Positions 1-10,989 of a stretch of DNA of 64,000 bases are shown here, piece after piece; position 1 is the stretch's first letter, and each line of letters starts with the position of its first letter. This stretch comes from an uncultured Aquimarina sp. (GTDB lineage: Bacteria > Bacteroidota > Bacteroidia > Flavobacteriales > Flavobacteriaceae). The translations under genes and the position numbers were made by a program. Under the pieces are notes generated by a model, which saw only the letters and a list, made by a program, of their open reading frames with translations, ran no database searches and had not been told where the DNA came from. Where the stretch lies: NCBI GenBank assembly GCA_947493495.1, contig CANLRN010000015.1, positions 1 to 64,000 on the forward strand, read 5' to 3'.

Positions 1-2714
1 CCACTATCTGGTGCTGTTGTTGGAACTGTTGGATTTGGATCTGTACTGTCTGGGTTACCGTCCATATCTGTATCTGGTGGTATAGCAGTACAAAAATCAA
101 ATCCCCCTATTGCAGATCCATGACCATTTCCAGCAGTACAAGAAGTACAATTCTGCCACAAAATAGTTATGCTAGTAATTCCATTAGGATCTTCAAAATT
201 AACACCTATTTGATCATTATCTCCAGCTACAGAAGAATTAGTAGCATTAATAATTCCTGTAGCACTATCAGAAGTATACGAGGGTGTTGCCGAATTGGTA
301 AATGTAGGGAATATAGTATTTCCTGCGCCATTAGTTGCGGTTACAGTAAATAAATCTCCTGCTAAAGGATTAGTAGAACCTATATTAATATGATACATAT
401 CAAACCCTACAGAAAAGATATCTGTACTAAATGTTATTGTTTGTGTTATTCCAGTTGCTCCAAAACCATTTGTAAAGTATTCCAATACTTGATCATTTAG
501 GTTTGCTGTTGCACTAGATCCTACACTTGGAGTAGGTCCTGCAAAACCTGCAGGCCAATTGCCTAAAGTCCCTATTTCGTCAGAAAAAGTATGCGTAATA
601 TTTATTCCAGAACCATCTACATCATTAAATGTATTAGTAGGTGTTCCATCAGGAGTCCAATCAAACTCATCCATTCCGTTAGGCACAAATCCATCCCATC
701 CCAAATTATAAACAGTACTACTACAAGCTGGATTTTGATGTAATATTACTGGCGCAGGAGCTGTACATATATTTACTGCAGCATTGTTAACATTTGGATT
801 ATTCCCTAAAGTATAATCTACACCTGCTTCTTCTACCAAACCATCTTGATCTACAGTAGCAGGGTCTCCTAAACCAAACTGTCCACCATCGTCTCCATCT
901 GCATTAGGATCATTATATGCTTCATTAGCATCACTACATCCATCGCCATCTGAATCAAGATCCAAGTGATCTGCTATATCATCACCATCTGAATCCTGAG
1001 AAACGCAATAGTCTAATTCATAAAATTGCATTGTGACATTACCATTACTATCATTATTTTTACCTACAGTAATAGAAAATGAAGTTACAGGTCCAGGTAT
1101 AGACACTGCAATACTATTATTCGGAGCATTTCCTTCAGAAGCCAAACTAATAGCAGATTGTCCAATAATAGTCAAATCTGCACCTAAATTTATATCCGAA
1201 ATAAATACAGGAGTATTAACACCGTCATTATCTGCTAAAAAGTCCACTCTGTCACTAAAATCAAGGCCTCCAAACTTAAAATCTACATCAAAAACTGGTT
1301 CAGAAAATGTGTAAGTATATACTGCTACATCTCCATTAAGAAAATCAGTATTATTAAGCTGCGTATTAATGTAAACACCTGAAACACCTGCACTAGCCTG
1401 AGTATTAACTCCTGAAGACCAATTAGTTGAACCTTGTAATTCGTAAGTAGCATCTACTGTTACTCCACTAAATGGGTATATATCATTGACTGAAAACGGA
1501 TTAGCAGTACTCGAAAATGTATCGTTAATCGCCACAAAGCCAGGTGAACAAACTAGTCCTTCGTCTGTATCCAAAATACCATCATTATCATCATCTAGAT
1601 CATTAACATCTGCTACTCCATCATCATCAGAATCAGTCAATACAGTAATATCAAGTAATCCTCTATTAGATCCAACACCTAAGCTATCTTCTACCGAAAA
1701 TAAAATATCAGCATTACCATCATAATTTGCCACTGGTGTAAACGTCAAATTTCCTGCAGCATCTACAGTATATGTACCTACTCCAGGAATAACTAATGGA
1801 TTACCAACTGACCCCTGATTAGTCACATCATTTGGATCAATAAGAATAATAGTTGATGGATCCAAATTGCCATCTGGATCACTAGATCCGGTTAATAAAT
1901 TTGTTGAAAAACTAGTGTTTTCCAATATTATATTACCTAAATTATCTTGAACTATTGGTGGTTCGTTTAAAACAGTTGTATCATCTACATCAAAATCAAC
2001 TTCTCCTAGAAAACTTATAGAATTCTGTCTATCATTACTATTAACTGAACTACCGTTTCTGAAGGTGACAACATTTACATTAGTATATTCTAACCTTACT
2101 ACATATTGAGTATTTGCCGCATCAATACCAACTGCAAAATCTGCATCACTTTGAAATTTAGTAAATGCTCCATTAGTAGTAACTACTAACTCTGTAGGTG
2201 GTGTATTACCACCTTCTATAGTATAAGAGTTGGGAACAATAGCTTCGAAGTATTCATTCCCATCTACATCAATAGCTTCTAATGTAAAAGAAGCAAGAAA
2301 CCCTCTTACTCCTGCATCAGCTGAATTAACAACTGTACCATCATATACAAATTCTATTTGCCATTCTACATAACCATCAGGAGCAGTTGTATTTGTGGTA
2401 GGTTCAAACCTATCATCAACTCCAAGAACAGAATCTACAGAGATAATTGCAGAGTCTACAATATTATTTACTGTAATAACGGCATCTAAAACGATATTAT
2501 CTGATGAAGTACCTACATTTTGATATATGTATCTAGATCCCACAGTGCCAATTGGACTACTTCCAGGTAGCAAAGTAGGGCCTTGAGATAAATTAAATGT
2601 CGGTTGGATTTGTCCAAGCAATGAAACTGAACACAATAAAGTAACCGTAAAAATTAAGGTCGTTAAAGACACATGTCTTTTTAGACCCAATAAACGTTGG
2701 GTAATTTTTTTCAT
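1..2714 (-). CDS. large secreted adhesin-like protein with TSP3-type calcium repeats (3' end outside window)
   Basis: Open frame of at least 904 codons running off the left edge; the C-terminus is missing because of the window, not a stop. It starts MKKITQRLLGLKRH and has a hydrophobic stretch ending SLLGQ, a likely signal peptide cleaved near residue 38. Residues about 250-350 look like a cadherin/VCBS-type repeat (SSDPDGNLDPS, then TFTPVANYDG). Two acidic calcium-binding thrombospondin type-3-like stretches follow near 358-386 (DSDDDGVADVNDLDDDNDGI) and 571-612 (DSDGDDIADHLDLDSDGDG), and a third begins near 880 (DTDMDGNPDSTDPNP). Such proteins in Flavobacteriaceae are usually exported by the type IX system through a C-terminal domain and act as surface adhesins; that domain cannot be seen here, so export by T9SS is inference. 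No enzymatic domain was recognised in the visible part. Confidence 0.85.
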   Translation of the reverse strand, partial: MKKITQRLLGLKRHVSLTTLIFTVTLLCSVSLLGQIQPTFNLSQGPTLLPGSSPIGTVGSRYIYQNVGTSSDNIVLDAVITVNNIVDSAIISVDSVLGVDDRFEPTTNTTAPDGYVEWQIEFVYDGTVVNSADAGVRGFLASFTLEAIDVDGNEYFEAIVPNSYTIEGGNTPPTELVVTTNGAFTKFQSDADFAVGIDAANTQYVVRLEYTNVNVVTFRNGSSVNSNDRQNSISFLGEVDFDVDDTTVLNEPPIVQDNLGNIILENTSFSTNLLTGSSDPDGNLDPSTIILIDPNDVTNQGSVGNPLVIPGVGTYTVDAAGNLTFTPVANYDGNADILFSVEDSLGVGSNRGLLDITVLTDSDDDGVADVNDLDDDNDGILDTDEGLVCSPGFVAINDTFSSTANPFSVNDIYPFSGVTVDATYELQGSTNWSSGVNTQASAGVSGVYINTQLNNTDFLNGDVAVYTYTFSEPVFDVDFKFGGLDFSDRVDFLADNDGVNTPVFISDINLGADLTIIGQSAISLASEGNAPNNSIAVSIPGPVTSFSITVGKNNDSNGNVTMQFYELDYCVSQDSDGDDIADHLDLDSDGDGCSDANEAYNDPNADGDDGGQFGLGDPATVDQDGLVEEAGVDYTLGNNPNVNNAAVNICTAPAPVILHQNPACSSTVYNLGWDGFVPNGMDEFDWTPDGTPTNTFNDVDGSGINITHTFSDEIGTLGNWPAGFAGPTPSVGSSATANLNDQVLEYFTNGFGATGITQTITFSTDIFSVGFDMYHINIGSTNPLAGDLFTVTATNGAGNTIFPTFTNSATPSYTSDSATGIINATNSSVAGDNDQIGVNFEDPNGITSITILWQNCTSCTAGNGHGSAIGGFDFCTAIPPDTDMDGNPDSTDPNPTVPTTAPDS

Positions 2715-3310
2715 ATGACGATGATTTATTTAATACTTTATAGAATTATGGGTAATAATTCTAAGTGTATTCATAAAAACAAATTAAATGTAATATTAAA
2801 CCATATTTAAATTACGGTTTAACCATAAATTATATAACAAAGTAAAACAAATTTATAGTCGAATTATCTAAAATTTTATAATTTATATTCAAAATTAGAT
2901 TATAAGCCAAATAAATCGATGAAATACATTTTAATTTTTCAATTTTTCTTAATTCAAGGGAATTATTCTCTTTGAATTCTAAATTTATAAACAATTTTTT
3001 CAATGATTTAAGTAATTATGACAATTTTCACCTCCTTTATTATTTGCTTTTTTTTACAATTCTTACAAGCTTAAGAGTATCAAAACTATCGTCACGAATG
3101 TAAAAATATTTTTTAAAATTATTGTGGTGTTTATATCAAAGTAGGTGTTTTATAGTTGAAACACTTAAATCATCGATAAAAAACACTACAATGCACAATA
3201 AAAAATTCACTGACAGATAATCCAATAGACAGTAGCGCGCTTACACTTTTATAATCACTTAATTATGTACGAATAGTAGTATATTTGCAAACTTTAGCAA
3301 CATACTATAG
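2715..3310. other. intergenic region between divergent adhesin and prfC genes
   Basis: 596 bases, very AT-rich, without a convincing reading frame. It separates the divergently transcribed adhesin gene and prfC and must hold both promoters. Only the prfC-proximal TAnnTTTG element is clear. No repeat, RNA gene or gene remnant was recognised. Confidence 0.6.
3280..3287 (+). promoter_or_regulatory. Bacteroidota -7 promoter element for prfC
   Basis: TATATTTG matches the phylum's TAnnTTTG -7 consensus and lies 23 bases before the prfC ATG. No good TTTG -33 element stands at the usual spacing, so the call rests on the -7 box and its position. Confidence 0.45.
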
Positions 3311-4897
3311 ATGAAATTCATTGACGAAATAAACAGGCGTAGAACTTTTGGTATCATTTCTCATCCAGATGCAGGGAAAACTACTTTAACCGAAAAACTA
3401 CTACTATTTGGTGGAGCGATACAAGAAGCAGGAGCTGTAAAATCTAATAAAGTAAAAAAAGGAGCTACTAGTGATTTTATGGAAATCGAGCGGCAAAGAG
3501 GAATTTCTGTAGCCACCTCAGTATTAGCTTTTGAATACAAAGGCATTAAAATAAATATCTTAGATACTCCTGGCCATAAAGATTTTGCAGAAGATACATT
3601 TAGAACGCTCACTGCTGTTGATAGCGTAATTGTAGTCATTGATGTTGCTAAAGGTGTTGAAGAACAAACTGAAAAATTAGTTTCAGTGTGTAGAATGCGA
3701 AACATCCCTATGATCGTGTTTATCAATAAATTGGATAGAGAAGGTAAAGACGCTTTTGAATTATTAGACGAAATCGAACAAAAATTAGGGTTGAAAGTGA
3801 GTCCTCTAAGTTTTCCGATTGGGATGGGATATGATTTTAAAGGGATTTATAATCTATGGGAAAAGAACATTAATCTATTTAGCGGAGATAGTAGAAAGGA
3901 TATCGAAGAGACGATAGAAATAACAGACCTAGCTTCTAAGCAATTAAATAGTCTAATAGGAGATTCTGCAGCACAATTACTCCGGGAAGAATTAGAATTG
4001 GTAGAAGGTATTTATCCCAGTTTTGATCAACATTCTTACCAAGAAGGTAATCTGCAACCTGTTTTTTTTGGTTCTGCTCTTAATAATTTTGGTGTTAGAG
4101 AATTATTAGATTGTTTTGTTTCTATTGCTCCCACTCCAAGACCAAAAGAAAGTGATACTAGACTTGTAGCACCCGAAGAAAATGAATTTACGGGGTTTGT
4201 TTTTAAGATCCATGCGAATATGGATCCCAAACATAGGGATCGTTTGGCTTTTGTAAAAATAGTTTCTGGAACTTTTGAAAGGAATGTGCCTTATCTACAT
4301 ACTCGCCATAATAAGAAGCTAAAATTCTCTAGTCCTAATGCCTTTTTTGCAGAAAAAAAAGAGATCGTAGACATTTCCTATCCTGGTGATATTATAGGGC
4401 TACACGATACAGGCAATTTTAAAATTGGTGATACTCTAACTACTGGTGAACAACTAAACTATAAAGGAATACCTAGTTTTTCTCCAGAACATTTTAGGTA
4501 TATCAATAATGCAGATCCCATGAAATCAAAACAATTAACCAAAGGAATCGATCAGTTAATGGATGAAGGGGTGGCTCAATTATTTGTTTTAGAATTAAAT
4601 GGAAGAAAGGTTATTGGTACTGTAGGTGCATTACAATATGAAGTCATACAATATCGATTAGAACATGAATATGGTGCTAAATGCACATACGAAAATCTAA
4701 ATGTACATAAAGCATGTTGGATAGATCAAAAAAATGTGGATCCAGAAGAGTTTAAAGAATTCAAAAGAGTGAAAAATAAATTTTTAGCTAAGGATAAACA
4801 GGGGCAATTGGTTTTTCTTGCCGATTCTTCTTTTAGTTTACAAATGACGCAACAAAAATATCCATCTATACCATTTTATTTTACCTCTGAATTCTAA
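3311..4897 (+). CDS. prfC: peptide chain release factor 3 (RF3)
   Basis: Translational GTPase of 528 aa, the normal RF3 length. RF3 removes RF1/RF2 from the ribosome after peptide release, in the cytoplasm. The G domain is intact: P-loop SHPDAGKTT at residues 17-25, DTPGHKDF near 85-92 and NKLD near 138. The IQEAGAVKSN stretch after the P-loop separates RF3 from EF-G. Domain II and the C-terminal domain follow (ERNVPYLHTRHNKKLKF; HKACWID). The ATG follows a TAnnTTTG box by 23 bases, and the gene stands alone with no operon partner. I am confident of the family; assignment against EF-G-like paralogs rests on length and the RF3-type motifs. Confidence 0.95.
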   Translation: MKFIDEINRRRTFGIISHPDAGKTTLTEKLLLFGGAIQEAGAVKSNKVKKGATSDFMEIERQRGISVATSVLAFEYKGIKINILDTPGHKDFAEDTFRTLTAVDSVIVVIDVAKGVEEQTEKLVSVCRMRNIPMIVFINKLDREGKDAFELLDEIEQKLGLKVSPLSFPIGMGYDFKGIYNLWEKNINLFSGDSRKDIEETIEITDLASKQLNSLIGDSAAQLLREELELVEGIYPSFDQHSYQEGNLQPVFFGSALNNFGVRELLDCFVSIAPTPRPKESDTRLVAPEENEFTGFVFKIHANMDPKHRDRLAFVKIVSGTFERNVPYLHTRHNKKLKFSSPNAFFAEKKEIVDISYPGDIIGLHDTGNFKIGDTLTTGEQLNYKGIPSFSPEHFRYINNADPMKSKQLTKGIDQLMDEGVAQLFVLELNGRKVIGTVGALQYEVIQYRLEHEYGAKCTYENLNVHKACWIDQKNVDPEEFKEFKRVKNKFLAKDKQGQLVFLADSSFSLQMTQQKYPSIPFYFTSEF

Positions 4898-5242
4898 AAT
4901 CTATTTTAAGCCTATTTTTAAACGTTTTTAAACACCTATTGAATTACTACCGTATTGCAAGAATCAAAAACTTATTAAAACGTATTAAATAAGACACATA
5001 TTTTATTTTGTATAATTAAAATCTATTAAAAATAAATTTTATATAATTTTTTATTATTTATAAATATTAATTATCTATTAAATTTTTGAAAAACAATTTA
5101 ACATCAAAAATCAAACTCCATAGAGGATATTGAAACTTTGCTGGTTTATTATTTTAAAAAAAGTATGACCAATCCATGCGGGCTCATATCCAACAATTGG
5201 AACTACAAACCATTTAGTTGTTAACCTCTCGCTTATACTAAT
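4898..5242. other. AT-rich gap holding a DUF962 gene remnant
   Basis: 345 bases between prfC and a minus-strand lipoprotein gene. The left 170 bases are featureless AT-rich sequence without a clear prfC terminator; the right half holds a frameshifted coding remnant described separately. Confidence 0.5.
5067..5227 (-). pseudogene. C-terminal remnant of a DUF962/Mpo1-like membrane protein, frameshifted
   Basis: Reading the minus strand gives TTKWFVVPIVGYEPAWIGHT, which resembles the conserved PIVGYGFAWIGHFFFE motif of DUF962 (Mpo1/YGL010w-like) proteins. After FFK the frame breaks at an A-run (plus 5152-5155, four bases). One extra A would restore NNKPAKFQYPLWSLIFDVKL and then FFKNLIDN before a TAA at 5067-5069, and the PAxFQYPLWSL stretch is again family-typical. 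The N-terminal half is absent; the upstream frame closes at a stop just inside the neighbouring lipoprotein gene. The loss of the N-terminal half argues for genuine decay rather than a single base-call error. Family assignment is from memory of its motifs. Confidence 0.6.
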
Positions 5243-5734
5243 TTAGAGCGTGTTTAATCTGTCTAACATCAGTACATTATTAGTATAGCTAAACTTCATT
5301 ATCACAGCTAAACCATCACTACTTTTTTCTGTAAATGAAATTTCAAAAATATCGTTCTCATTAGATAAAATTTCAAATGATGACTTATCATTCCTTAAAG
5401 AGGTAATCAAGTTTTCATATAAATAGGAGTTGTCTTCTTTTATAGTAACGAATTCTTCATCTGAAACGGAATTTATTTGTTCTTTACTTACACCCAAATA
5501 CTTGCGGAATTCTTCTCTTTCGGCTGTCTTACAAAAATTAATTGCTTTTTCAAGAGCAAGTATGATATCATCTTTATGAGGGTTATGTTGTACAGGTTTG
5601 ATCTTACCCCCCAAATCCTTTTTTAAATTACTCATATTAGATGTTATGGATGTATCGATAGCTCCCTTCTTTTTACTATTACAGGAATACGATATGATAA
5701 GCAAAATTAGAAGTACATACTTTAGCATTTTCAT
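5243..5734 (-). CDS. hypothetical lipoprotein
   Basis: 163 aa with a short N-terminal hydrophobic stretch followed by ISYSCNSKKK, a lipobox-like site with Cys18, so a lipid-anchored envelope protein is likely. The rest is polar, with a central KYLGVSKEQI stretch and a C-terminal beta-rich part, and matches no family I recognise. The ATG at 5734 is chosen; a second in-frame ATG two codons later is equally possible. It has no operon partner. It abuts the DUF962 remnant on one side and an inverted-repeat pair on the other. Confidence 0.65.
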   Translation of the reverse strand: MKMLKYVLLILLIISYSCNSKKKGAIDTSITSNMSNLKKDLGGKIKPVQHNPHKDDIILALEKAINFCKTAEREEFRKYLGVSKEQINSVSDEEFVTIKEDNSYLYENLITSLRNDKSSFEILSNENDIFEISFTEKSSDGLAVIMKFSYTNNVLMLDRLNTL

Positions 5735-6225
5735 CTGTTTAATAATAGTGATACGTATACTAATGCCAATTTAACCATAAAATGACGCATATAAACTCAT
5801 CCATTTTCTGTTATTTTTTGCAACAACTGAAAACTGTAATTTCCACCTTGTTCATTAAACCCAGATTATACATAAAAAATCTATTACATCTATGATCTAC
5901 TACAAATACTAATATAAACTGTATTTTTTAATTAATACGGTGCTATGCTAAAATTAAGAAAACACTAGTATTCATTGTATATCATTGACTCATAACGAAG
6001 TTCTAACGTATAATCTGGGTTAGACAGGAATTTTCTAATATATTAAGCGAGTTTAATATACAAAAAAATACGTGTTGATCATTTTTAATATAGAATACCA
6101 AAAACTAAAGGCAATATATATTGGAAGATATGCGACAAATTCTGTTTTCACGCTTTATTTATCGAAAATATCTATCTTAAACAGTCTCCTTATAAGTAAT
6201 CACTGAGGACTGAGGGGGCTATTTC
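5735..6225. other. long gap with a MITE-like inverted-repeat pair
   Basis: 491 bases with no open frame worth calling. The notable content is a 14-bp perfect inverted repeat 136 bases apart (listed separately). A weak hairpin near 6180-6213 on the minus strand follows the DUF3467 gene and could end its transcript, but it lacks a good U-tract. Confidence 0.5.
5858..6021. repeat. MITE-like element or IS scar bounded by 14-bp inverted repeats
   Basis: AACCCAGATTATAC at 5858-5871 is perfectly inverted as GTATAATCTGGGTT at 6008-6021, enclosing 136 bases of non-coding AT-rich sequence. Terminal inverted repeats with a small non-coding interior are the layout of a MITE or the scar of an insertion sequence. 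I see no clear target-site duplication outside the ends and no second copy in this window, so mobility is inference. Confidence 0.4.
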
Positions 6226-6540
6226 TTATGCCTGTCCGGTTGGGCCAAAGTTTAAAGGAATTGGTGGTTGTTCATAATCCTTAATCTCTCCATGTGCATC
6301 TTCGAATCTAGAGACATTATCGTTAAGGGCCTTGAGCAATCTTTTAGCGTGTTGTGGGGTAAGAATAATTCTGCTTTTTACTTTGCTCTTAGGTCTACCT
6401 GGCATAATATTTACAAAATCTACCACAAACTCTGAAACAGAATGATTAATGATTGCCAAATTACTATACACTCCATCGGCAATAGATTCATCTAATTCGA
6501 TATTTAATTGATTTTGCTTCTGATTATTTTTATCGGCCAT
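6226..6540 (-). CDS. DUF3467 family protein
   Basis: 104 aa cytoplasmic protein starting MADKNNQKQNQLNIELDE, with the family core EFVVDFVNIMPGRPKSKV and LTPQHAKRLLKALNDNVSRF. Its molecular function is not established. It lies directly downstream of rpoC in the same direction, an arrangement I recall from many Bacteroidota, but a strong terminator stands between them. It is therefore probably expressed by read-through or from its own promoter. ATG at 6540; no signal peptide or membrane segment. Confidence 0.85.
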   Translation of the reverse strand: MADKNNQKQNQLNIELDESIADGVYSNLAIINHSVSEFVVDFVNIMPGRPKSKVKSRIILTPQHAKRLLKALNDNVSRFEDAHGEIKDYEQPPIPLNFGPTGQA

Positions 6541-6575
6541 TTTATCCTATTCGTATTTCGAACATTTCTGTTCAT

Positions 6576-6606
6576 AAAAAAACAGCCTACCATAGGAGGT
6601 AGGCTG
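6576..6606 (-). terminator. intrinsic terminator after rpoC
   Basis: On the minus strand CAGCCTACC and GGTAGGCTG form a perfect 9-bp stem with a 6-base loop, followed directly by seven T. It starts 8 bases after the rpoC stop codon and lies before the DUF3467 start, so it ends the rpoBC transcript at least in part. Confidence 0.85.
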
Positions 6607-6613
6607 AATATAA

Positions 6614-9600
6614 TTAATTATAGTTCACTTCTTGTCGTTGTTCCATTCTATCTTCGAATTCTTCCTTAGAACCTACAATAATACTTTCATAATCTCTCAT
6701 TCCAGTACCTGCAGGAATTCTATGCCCAACGATTACATTCTCCTTTAATCCTTCTAGGTCATCTACTTTACCACTTACAGCAGCTTCGTTTAGTACTTTG
6801 GTAGTTTCCTGGAAAGAAGCAGCAGATATAAATGACTTTGTTTGTAGCGATGCTCTGGTAATCCCTTGCAATATTGGTGTTGCAGTTGCAGGAGTAACCT
6901 CTCTCGCTTCTACTAGGTTTTTATCTTCTCTTCGTAATATAGAATTCTCATCTCTAAGATCTCTAGCGGAAATAATTTGACCTGCTTTAAGATTCTGACT
7001 ATCTCCTTCATTTTCGATTACCTTCATTCCAAAAATCTGATCGTTTTCTTGAATAAAATCAGATTTATGAACCAATTGGTTTTCTAAGAAAATGGTATCA
7101 CCTGGATCTTGAATTCTTACTTTACGCATCATCTGACGTACTACTACTTCAAAATGCTTATCGTTAATCTTCACACCCTGTAATCGATATACTTCCTGTA
7201 CTTCATTCACTAAGTACTGCTGTACAGCCGAAGGTCCTTTGATTTTAAGAATATCTTCTGGAGTTACAGAACCATCAGATAATGGCATACCTGCACGAAC
7301 AAAATCATTCTCCTGAACAAGAATCTGATTAGACAATTTCACAAGATACTTCTTGATTTCACCTATCCTAGATTCTACGATAATCTCACGGTTACCACGC
7401 TTAATTTTACCAAAAGAAACTACACCATCGATTTCACTAACAACAGCAGGATTAGATGGATTACGTGCTTCAAATAATTCTGTTACACGTGGAAGACCTC
7501 CTGTAATATCACCAGCTTTTGCCGACTTACGAGGAATTTTTACTAAAATCTTACCAACATTAATCTTATCATTGTCATCAACCATTAAGTGGGCCCCAAC
7601 CGGAAGGTTATAAGAACGAAGAACTTCGTCATCTTTACCCATAATTAATAGTGTTGGTATCTTTTTCTTATCACGAGATTCTGAGATTACTTTCTCCTGG
7701 AATCCAGTTTGTTCATCTATTTCTACTTGATAAGTAATACCTTGCTCAACGTTTTCATAACTTACTTTTCCAGCAAATTCCGAAATAATAACACCATTAT
7801 ATGGATCCCATTGACAGATACTTTGATCTTTCTTAACTGTATCTCCGCTACTAATAAATAATTGAGAACCATAAGGAATTAAGTTTGTACTAAGTACAAT
7901 CTTAGTTTTTGGATCAATTACTTTTACTTCTGAAGTACGAGAAATCACTACATCAATTTCATTTCCGTCCGAATCTTGACCTTTCACAGTTTTTAATTCA
8001 TCTATTTCTGCCTTACCAGCGAATTTAGATTTTAATTGATTTTCTTCAGAAATGTTACTTGCAATACCACCTACGTGGAATGTACGTAATGTAAGCTGTG
8101 TCCCAGGTTCTCCAATTGATTGTGCTGCCACAACTCCAACTGCTTCACCTCGTTGAACTGTTTTACCAGTAGCTAGGTTACGACCGTAACATTTCACACA
8201 AATCCCTTTCTTAGCCTCACATGTCAATGCAGAACGCACTTCTACAGATTCTACTGGAGATTCTTCTATAATTTTTGCAACTTCATCATCAATCTCTACT
8301 CCAGCTCCTACAAGAACTTCTAGTGTTAATGGGTTTATAACGTCTAACAAAGCAGTTCTACCAACTATTCTGGCAGCTAGGCCTTCGATAATCTCTTCGT
8401 TTTTCTTTAATGGACTTACTTCTACTCCTCTTAGCGTACCACAATCTTCGATATTTACAATCACATCTTGTGCAACATCAACTAAACGACGTGTAAGATA
8501 TCCTGCATCGGCAGTTTTAAGTGCGGTATCCGCAAGACCCTTACGAGCACCGTGAGTTGAAATAAAGTATTCAAGAATCGAAAGACCTTCTTTAAAATTA
8601 GAAAGAATTGGATTCTCAATAATTTCACCACCAGCAGAGTTCGATTTCTTAGGTTTTGCCATTAATCCACGCATACCTGTAAGCTGACGAATCTGTTCTT
8701 TAGATCCCCTTGCTCCAGAGTCAAGCATCATATATACCGAGTTAAACCCTTGCTGATCCTCTCTAATACGTTTCATTGATAGTTCTGTCAACGCTGCATT
8801 GGTAGATGTCCATATATCAATTACCTGATTATAACGCTCATTATTAGTAATAAGACCCATGTTATAGTTAGCAACGATATTGTCTACCTGACCATTAGCA
8901 TCAGCTATCATTGTATGCTTTTCTTTAGGAATAATAATATCTCCTAAACTAAAAGATAACCCTCCTCTAAATGCGAAGTTATATCCTAAAGTTTTGATTT
9001 CATCAAGGAAAGCAGCAGTTTCCGGCACACTAGTTACTTTCAAAATATCACCAATAATATCTCTAAGAGATTTTTTGGTTAATACCTCATTAATATAACC
9101 TGCTTTTTCCGGTACTTTTTCATTAAATAAGACTCTACCTGTAGTAGTTTCTATTATTTTAGTTACTACTTCTCCATCTTCAATATCTTTTGTTCTAACT
9201 TTAATATTAGCATTAATATCAAGACGTTTTTCGTTATAAGCAATAACTACTTCTTCTGGAGAATAGAACGTTAAATCCTCACCTTTAATAACTAATTCAG
9301 GTGTTGATCTACGAGATTTAGTCATATAGTACAGACCCAATACCATATCCTGAGAAGGTACTGTAACTGGTGAACCATTAGCAGGGTTCAAAATGTTATG
9401 AGAAGCCAACATTAATAATTGTGCTTCTAATATTGCTTCGGGACCAAGTGGTAAATGCACCGCCATCTGATCACCATCAAAATCGGCATTAAATGCTGTA
9501 CACACTAATGGGTGTAACTGTATCGCTTTACCCTCGATAAGTTTTGGCTGGAAAGCCTGAATACCTAGACGGTGAAGTGTAGGAGCACGGTTTAGTAATA

Positions 9601-10912
9601 CTGGATGTCCTTTTAGAACATTTTCTAAAATATCCCATACTACTGGCTCTTTTCTATCTATTATTTTCTTTGCAGATTTTACCGTTTTTACGATTCCTCG
9701 CTCGATCAATTTTCTGATCACAAATGGCTTATATAACTCTGCTGCCATATTCTTAGGAAGACCACACTCAAATAATTTCAATTCTGGCCCTACTACAATT
9801 ACAGATCGCGCTGAATAATCCACACGCTTACCTAATAGATTCTGACGGAAACGTCCTTGCTTTCCTTTTAGTGAATCTGATAATGATTTTAAAGGTCTAT
9901 TAGAGTCTGTTTTTACTGCAGAAGCTTTTCGTGTGTTATCAAATAATGAATCTACAGATTCTTGCAACATACGTTTTTCATTACGCAAAATCACTTCTGG
10001 TGCTTTGATCTCCATCAAACGTTTTAAACGATTATTACGTATGATTACACGACGGTATAAATCATTAAGATCTGAAGTAGCAAAACGACCTCCATCTAGT
10101 GGTACTAATGGTCTCAATTCTGGTGGAATTACTGGCACCACTTTAAGGATCATCCACTCTGGACGGTTTTCTCTATTTTTATTAGCATCACGGAATGATT
10201 CAACAACCTGCAAGCGTTTTAAGGCTTCAGTCTTACGTTGCTTAGATGTTTCGTTATTTGCTTTATGTCTTAATTCATAAGATAATGCATCAAGATCAAT
10301 TCTTCTTAGAATTTCTATTAGACATTCTGCCCCCATTTTTGCAATAAATTTATTAGGGTCAGTATCTTCTAAATATAAATTCTCCTGAGGAAGACTATCT
10401 AAAATATTAAGATACTCTTCTTCGGTAAGGAAATCCATTTTTTGCACTGGTTCTCCCTCTTCATTTTTTGCAATACCTGGTTGGATTACTACATATCGCT
10501 CATAGTAGATAATCATGTCTAATTTCTTAGAAGGTAATCCTAAGAGGTATCCTATTTTATTAGGTAGCGAACGGAAATACCAAATATGTGCAACTGGTAC
10601 AACTAAATTAATATGACCAACACGATCTCTACGAACTTTCTTTTCCGTTACTTCTACACCACATCGATCACATACAATCCCTTTATAACGAATTCTTTTA
10701 TATTTACCACAAGCACACTCAAAGTCCTTAACAGGTCCAAAAATACGCTCACAGAACAAACCATCACGTTCTGGTTTGTGTGTACGATAATTAATAGTTT
10801 CAGGTTTTAAGACTTCACCTTGAGAAGCTGCCAAAACGGACTCAGGAGAGGCTAAACCTATAGAAATTTTATTAAATCTCTTTACTGTATTCTTATCATT
10901 ATTTCTTGCCAT
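6614..10912 (-). CDS. rpoC: DNA-directed RNA polymerase subunit beta'
   Basis: 1432 aa, the usual length in Bacteroidota. Catalytic subunit of RNA polymerase with beta. The N-terminal zinc site is intact ([20 protein letters not shown], then CDRCGVEV). The active-site magnesium loop NADFDGDQM lies near residues 474-482, and the second zinc site ([20 protein letters not shown]) is in the C-terminal third. ATG at 10912 gives [16 protein letters not shown]. It follows rpoB after a 77-base gap holding a long hairpin and is closed by a strong terminator. Confidence 0.98.
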   Translation of the reverse strand: MARNNDKNTVKRFNKISIGLASPESVLAASQGEVLKPETINYRTHKPERDGLFCERIFGPVKDFECACGKYKRIRYKGIVCDRCGVEVTEKKVRRDRVGHINLVVPVAHIWYFRSLPNKIGYLLGLPSKKLDMIIYYERYVVIQPGIAKNEEGEPVQKMDFLTEEEYLNILDSLPQENLYLEDTDPNKFIAKMGAECLIEILRRIDLDALSYELRHKANNETSKQRKTEALKRLQVVESFRDANKNRENRPEWMILKVVPVIPPELRPLVPLDGGRFATSDLNDLYRRVIIRNNRLKRLMEIKAPEVILRNEKRMLQESVDSLFDNTRKASAVKTDSNRPLKSLSDSLKGKQGRFRQNLLGKRVDYSARSVIVVGPELKLFECGLPKNMAAELYKPFVIRKLIERGIVKTVKSAKKIIDRKEPVVWDILENVLKGHPVLLNRAPTLHRLGIQAFQPKLIEGKAIQLHPLVCTAFNADFDGDQMAVHLPLGPEAILEAQLLMLASHNILNPANGSPVTVPSQDMVLGLYYMTKSRRSTPELVIKGEDLTFYSPEEVVIAYNEKRLDINANIKVRTKDIEDGEVVTKIIETTTGRVLFNEKVPEKAGYINEVLTKKSLRDIIGDILKVTSVPETAAFLDEIKTLGYNFAFRGGLSFSLGDIIIPKEKHTMIADANGQVDNIVANYNMGLITNNERYNQVIDIWTSTNAALTELSMKRIREDQQGFNSVYMMLDSGARGSKEQIRQLTGMRGLMAKPKKSNSAGGEIIENPILSNFKEGLSILEYFISTHGARKGLADTALKTADAGYLTRRLVDVAQDVIVNIEDCGTLRGVEVSPLKKNEEIIEGLAARIVGRTALLDVINPLTLEVLVGAGVEIDDEVAKIIEESPVESVEVRSALTCEAKKGICVKCYGRNLATGKTVQRGEAVGVVAAQSIGEPGTQLTLRTFHVGGIASNISEENQLKSKFAGKAEIDELKTVKGQDSDGNEIDVVISRTSEVKVIDPKTKIVLSTNLIPYGSQLFISSGDTVKKDQSICQWDPYNGVIISEFAGKVSYENVEQGITYQVEIDEQTGFQEKVISESRDKKKIPTLLIMGKDDEVLRSYNLPVGAHLMVDDNDKINVGKILVKIPRKSAKAGDITGGLPRVTELFEARNPSNPAVVSEIDGVVSFGKIKRGNREIIVESRIGEIKKYLVKLSNQILVQENDFVRAGMPLSDGSVTPEDILKIKGPSAVQQYLVNEVQEVYRLQGVKINDKHFEVVVRQMMRKVRIQDPGDTIFLENQLVHKSDFIQENDQIFGMKVIENEGDSQNLKAGQIISARDLRDENSILRREDKNLVEAREVTPATATPILQGITRASLQTKSFISAASFQETTKVLNEAAVSGKVDDLEGLKENVIVGHRIPAGTGMRDYESIIVGSKEEFEDRMEQRQEVNYN

Positions 10913-10917
10913 TTTTT

Positions 10918-10983
10918 CTAGTATTCAGTATTAAGTATGCAGTACGCAATTTTAAAAAATTGTGTACTGCTTACTGCAAACTA
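10918..10983 (-). other. long imperfect hairpin in the rpoB-rpoC gap
   Basis: The core arms GCAGTACGCAATTT and AAATTGTGTACTGC at 10939-10970 pair with one mismatch, and outer bases (TAGTATTCAGTA against TACTGCAAACTA) extend the stem imperfectly over almost the whole intergenic space. On the transcript no U-tract follows, so it is more likely an mRNA processing or stability element than a terminator. Confidence 0.55.
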
Positions 10984-10989
10984 TTTTTT

